DNA of 11,480 bases from Collybiopsis luxurians FD-317 M1. Lineage: Eukaryota > Basidiomycota > Agaricomycetes > Agaricales > Omphalotaceae. The notes under the pieces were generated by a model that saw nothing but the letters and a program-made list of their open reading frames with translations, did no database searches and had not been told where the DNA came from. The stretch spans positions 18,256 through 29,735 of the forward strand of contig KN834933.1 of the NCBI GenBank assembly GCA_000827265.1, written 5' to 3'. How positions within the stretch are numbered: position 1 is the first letter of the stretch; each line of letters begins with the position of its first letter. The translations under genes were made by a program, and so were the position numbers. Positions 8,884 to 11,480 of this stretch are shown in pieces.

Positions 8884-10029
8884 TCATGAATTAAATGATG
8901 AACAACTCAAAAAATGATAAATGCTATGAAGGATATGTATGTACAACCATGCACTATAGTCAACTATCTCTATACCGTCTTTGCAGACCCATTCAATACT
9001 CATCTCCGCCTCAATCTTCTGCCGCTTAGCCTCATTCCATGGTCCCTCGTCACTCAATGAACACCCCTTCCCACATGTGCAACCACCCCCGAGCTCTTTC
9101 GGCAAATTTTCCTTCGGGATCTGAGCCAACATGTCTTTATAGTCCTTGCCCAAGATCGCAATCTTCGCCACCGTCACTTCATCCAACCAGGGCTTAATGA
9201 CTGTCCATACACCACTAAACAACCACGGAGCATTGATGATGTAGAATTTACCCATGCATTCAGGGTAACGGTCTTGACCGATGGATGAGGCAGTCATGAC
9301 ATAGTCTTTGACATGATAGAAATTGGAGAGAGAGACGCTCTTGAGATGCTCTTGAGGTTGAGAATGGTGCAGGATGTTTCAATGGGGTGGCCGATGGCAG
9401 CAGAACAGGCGGGGAGACAGGAGGTTATAAATTTCTCATATTCCCAGATGAGACGTTTGAGGAGACGGTCTTGTGTCGTGCATGCATAGAAGAGCTTTGA
9501 AGTCGAGTTTTCCAAGTTGTTCAATGTAGATCGGGCGACCATCCTAGCATCCATTGAGGGGCAGGCGATAGGGAGAAGACAGCGAGACATACCTTGTCCA
9601 TCTTATGATAAAATTGCGGGTAATACTTGTTAACTTCCTCCTTCTCTGGGAAGTCAAAGTTTCTACGAGGTTGATTAGCTGGTGTACTTCGAAAAAGTCA
9701 AGGAAGACGTACTTTATGATATTGTCAACTCCAAACTCTTTCCTCCACTTTTCGCAATCAATTATTATTGCCTTCACTAAGGCCACATCAAATTTTCGTG
9801 CTCTGAGGAATCTAATGCACAGAAGGAGCTCAGGGTACTAAGTCAAAAAAATAGGAGCGAAAGAAACGAACCATAAAAGCGTAGCATCATCAATTCTGTC
9901 GTTGAGAAAAACCCGCTCTTCTTGAAGCTCTTTCTTGAACTTGCCCAGGGCATGCTGCTGGGGAGCCGTCAGATGACTGAGGCATCCAGGTATAGGCTTG
10001 CAGTTCGGGTTGGTGACCTTCTGTGCCAT
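8884..10029 (-). pseudogene. SEC14-like phosphatidylinositol transfer protein, broken
   Basis: Exons are 10029-9872, 9811-9713, 9662-9593 and 9543-8884, with introns of 60, 50 and 49 nt, all GT..AG. SEC14 proteins exchange phosphatidylinositol and phosphatidylcholine and support Golgi secretion. Family landmarks in order are [102 protein letters not shown] and ENLPKELGG. Three lesions are apparent: joining exons 1 and 2 gives TG|A, a stop where the family has Arg before FLRARK; a +1 shift lies near 9489-9495; and an 11-bp tandem duplication lies at 9335-9356. The C-terminus runs about 40 residues past the GPWNEAKRQK region, longer than usual. Introns are kept, so this is not a retrocopy. An unusual splice pattern could explain the first lesion, not the other two. 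Confidence 0.82.
9335..9356 (-). repeat. 11-bp tandem duplication inside SEC14-like exon 4
   Basis: ACGCTCTTGAG (9335-9345) is followed directly by ATGCTCTTGAG (9346-9356), 10 of 11 identical. On the coding strand this doubles CTCAAGAGC within the LNLKS..SLSNFY region. Eleven bases shift the frame. Leaving one copy out of the reading restores continuous SEC14 homology on both sides. Confidence 0.85.
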
Positions 10030-10044
10030 TGCGCTGGCACTCAC

Positions 10045-10289
10045 TCATGCTGGTGCTTCTAAATTGGACATTCTTGGCAAATCATTGAAAACTTTTGGGC
10101 AAGAAGGAAAATATAGAAAAATCTAGGTGTTCTATCTCATAAAGTGCACAAATACGAGTGTTGTGGAGGTATGATTAGAATGCAGAAATGGCAAGTAGGG
10201 AGTGATCAAAGGTTAAGTGTGAAAAAGGCCCCAGTGCCCTGTAGTTTGCATCAGTGATCATGCTGGTGCTTCTGAATTGGATGTTCTCA
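10045..10289. repeat. Diverged partial relative of the flanking repeat
   Basis: TCATGCTGGTGCTTCT occurs at about 10045-10060 and again at about 10258-10273, each followed by an AATTGGA segment and then an ATTGA segment. GGTATGATTAGAATGCAG at 10168-10185 matches GGTATGATTAGGATGCAG of copies A and B, and AAAGGTTAAGTGTGAAAAA further on resembles their AAAGGTTGAACTGGAAGCGTGAAAAA region. This stretch is therefore an older, partly replaced copy of the 5' end of the repeat, lying just before copy B and just upstream of the SEC14-like start. Confidence 0.65.
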
Positions 10290-10303
10290 GTGATTGAGGA
10301 ATA

Positions 10304-10908
10304 CTATCAATGTCCCAGAGTTGCAATCGTACCCAGAGTTGCAATCGGGCCAATAAATTGTTTCATTTGAGCGCAGTTTTTATCCATTATTCTTCAATTT
10401 TTTAATTTAAGCTCTTATACCTGTATGCAAGAGACCTATTAGCTTTATGATATGAAATTTAGTGAGAAAAATATTGGGGATTTTCTGAAAGTATTGAAAC
10501 TCCAGTCGCAAGTCACTTTTCGATGCCGGCTCGTACTTAGACTGCTTCAAAACTCTCAAGACTTATGCTGTAGCCTGATTAAACCTATTTAATACTCATT
10601 CACCTGTTCCGCAGTCATTGTAACTTGAGTATCACCTAGAACTTGCTTCAAACACGCCAGGAGAACGCAAGTTGCAATTTTCCCATACGCTTCGGAATCG
10701 CCGGACCGGATTGCAACTCCCGCCATTTTCTGACCTCAAACCGGCTTCGCACTGGCTACACCTGGAGCAATTCTAAAATCCTCAAACTTGGCTAAATTTG
10801 AGTTTAGGATATGTTTACAATATATGCAAAAAATAGAGTTCATCCGCTGAAAAATGCAGAAGTTTTTCTATACCGACATTTTCGGTTGCAACTCTGGGAC
10901 ATTGATAG
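10304..10908. mobile_element. Non-autonomous TA-target DNA transposon (MITE), 605 bp
   Basis: The terminal inverted repeats are 10304-10329 and 10883-10908, starting CTATCAATGTCCCAGAGTTG and identical at 25 of 26 positions. They are flanked by TA at 10302-10303 and 10909-10910. Copy A has the unoccupied site, GAGGAA-TG-CTGGGT, so the insertion boundaries are visible directly; the TA would be the target duplication, with an A/G difference between the copies. No coding frame of note lies inside. A TA duplication with such ends fits a Tc1/mariner-type non-autonomous element mobilised from elsewhere. The superfamily is inferred from the TA alone. Confidence 0.9.
10314..10347. repeat. Subterminal direct repeat in the transposon
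   Basis: CCCAGAGTTGCAATCG occurs at 10314-10329 and again at 10332-10347. The left end therefore holds two copies of the inner part of the inverted repeat, while the right end holds one. Doubled sites of this sort can be transposase binding sites, but here that is only a possibility. Confidence 0.8.
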
Positions 10909-11285
10909 TACTGGGTATGATTAGGATGCAGCAAAGGTTGAACTGGAAGCGTGAAAAACCAATACAGCTGTCACGGGCTGGAATACCGGGTTCTCACTGC
11001 CGGTGTTAAATTGATCACTCCATCGTCGGTATCTCTGCTGTCAACTGTACACTGCGTTCTCGTTGGGTCCTAATCTACATACACTAGAATATCTCATTAA
11101 TATACTCAAGTGCAGTATGGTGAGTGGCGCAGCGAAGGACGAACAAAGTCCAGTCAAATAGCGAGTGAGCAAAGTAGCAATAAAAAAAATCCAAACAGTT
11201 AGCTATTGAGCAACGAAACACAGTCCGAGTGAGCACAACCAGAGAAACTATTGAAGCAAGTGACGATTAAGGCCCGAAAGCAATA

Positions 11286-11480
11286 CTAGGTGTAATATCT
11301 GAAAATTGTATTAGCTGCGAGAAAGGGGATATGCAGAAGGCATAACTGGGAAGATTTTGCTCGCTTCCCGGGACCACCAGTAGTCAGAGAGGTAGCTGGA
11401 CGCTTGGTGACCCAGTCAGCTGTCTCTTCCTCATCGTCGGATATCACAACTGTCGAATGTGTCGGCAATTGGTCATGCGC
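11286..11480 (-). CDS. Partial coding frame in repeat copy B, hypothetical
   Basis: The frame is open from the window edge (AHDQLPTHSTVVISDDEEE..) for 64 residues to a TAG at 11288-11286. It is acidic first (ISDDEEETADW), then basic (GPGKRAKSS), then ends in a hydrophobic stretch that may be read-through into an intron. By comparison with copy A it probably starts MDNWNGPQPVH just outside the window. I do not recognise the family. The matching frame in copy A is broken by two small deletions. It could be the first exon of a multicopy or transposon gene. Confidence 0.35.
   Translation of the reverse strand, partial: AHDQLPTHSTVVISDDEEETADWVTKRPATSLTTGGPGKRAKSSQLCLLHIPFLAANTIFRYYT

Larger units (their letters stand above)
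10290..11480. repeat. Long direct repeat, copy B, interrupted
   Basis: This is the same unit as 1-579, split by a 605-bp insertion at 10304-10908. GTGATTGAGGAA (10290-10301) matches the window start, and CTGGGTATGATTAGGATG resumes at 10911. It runs to the window edge, so its far end is unknown. Copies A and B start about 10.3 kb apart. The unit may be a dispersed repeat or the edge of a larger duplication. Confidence 0.93.

Noticed and set aside
9605..9841. 78-codon plus-strand frame
   Set aside because: It is antisense to exons 2-3 and introns of the SEC14-like gene, which have clear family motifs.
1..11480. The two flanking direct repeats as LTRs of one retrotransposon
   Set aside because: No gag, protease, reverse transcriptase or integrase motifs lie between them, the interior holds spliced host-type genes, and no TG..CA ends or primer-binding site could be fixed.
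1..11480. CRISPR array, prophage or bacterial operon
   Set aside because: There are no regularly spaced repeats of that kind and no ribosome-binding-site-led operons; the spliceosomal introns show that the DNA is eukaryotic.

Overview
The window looks like nuclear DNA of a basidiomycete fungus, most likely an Agaricomycete. The one intact gene has a DUF6535 membrane domain, a family typical of Agaricomycetes. Spliced genes carry introns of about 49-60 nt with GT..AG ends, often GTATGT or GTAAGT. The rest is gene-poor, repeat-rich sequence with decayed genes, as in the accessory part of such a genome.

Layout. Positions 1-579 are copy A of a long direct repeat whose copy B lies at 10290-11480. 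Both carry a minus-strand coding stub, frameshifted in A and open in B. From about 600 to 1900 there are broken minus-strand coding fragments; one (1630-1878) resembles a phosducin/thioredoxin-like segment. Positions 1900-3100 show no gene. A perfect 20-bp inverted repeat (3120-3185) precedes a stretch (3231-3943) that may be an old coding region lost through C-to-T changes. A small, weakly supported spliced gene lies on the minus strand at 4726-5037.

The main gene runs from 5853 to 8308 on the plus strand in three exons. It encodes a 780-residue protein: disordered N-terminus, DUF6535 with about four membrane helices, a helical linker, and C-terminal ankyrin repeats. A TATA box lies about 60 bp upstream. 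Its large third exon is almost free of CpG, while exons 1-2 are not, which suggests long-term cytosine methylation of the gene body.

From 10029 down to 8884 on the minus strand is a SEC14-like (CRAL-TRIO) phosphatidylinositol-transfer gene with four recognisable exons and at least three apparent lesions: a stop codon made at a splice junction, a +1 frameshift, and an 11-bp tandem duplication. I call it a pseudogene.

Beyond it lie a diverged relative of the flanking repeat and then copy B. Copy B is interrupted by a 605-bp non-autonomous DNA transposon (10304-10908) with 26-bp terminal inverted repeats and a TA target duplication. Copy A preserves the corresponding unoccupied site, so the insertion can be read from this window alone.

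The genes do not form a pathway. The common theme is repeat-associated decay (C-to-T changes, small indels, transposon insertion) around one intact lineage-specific membrane-ankyrin gene.
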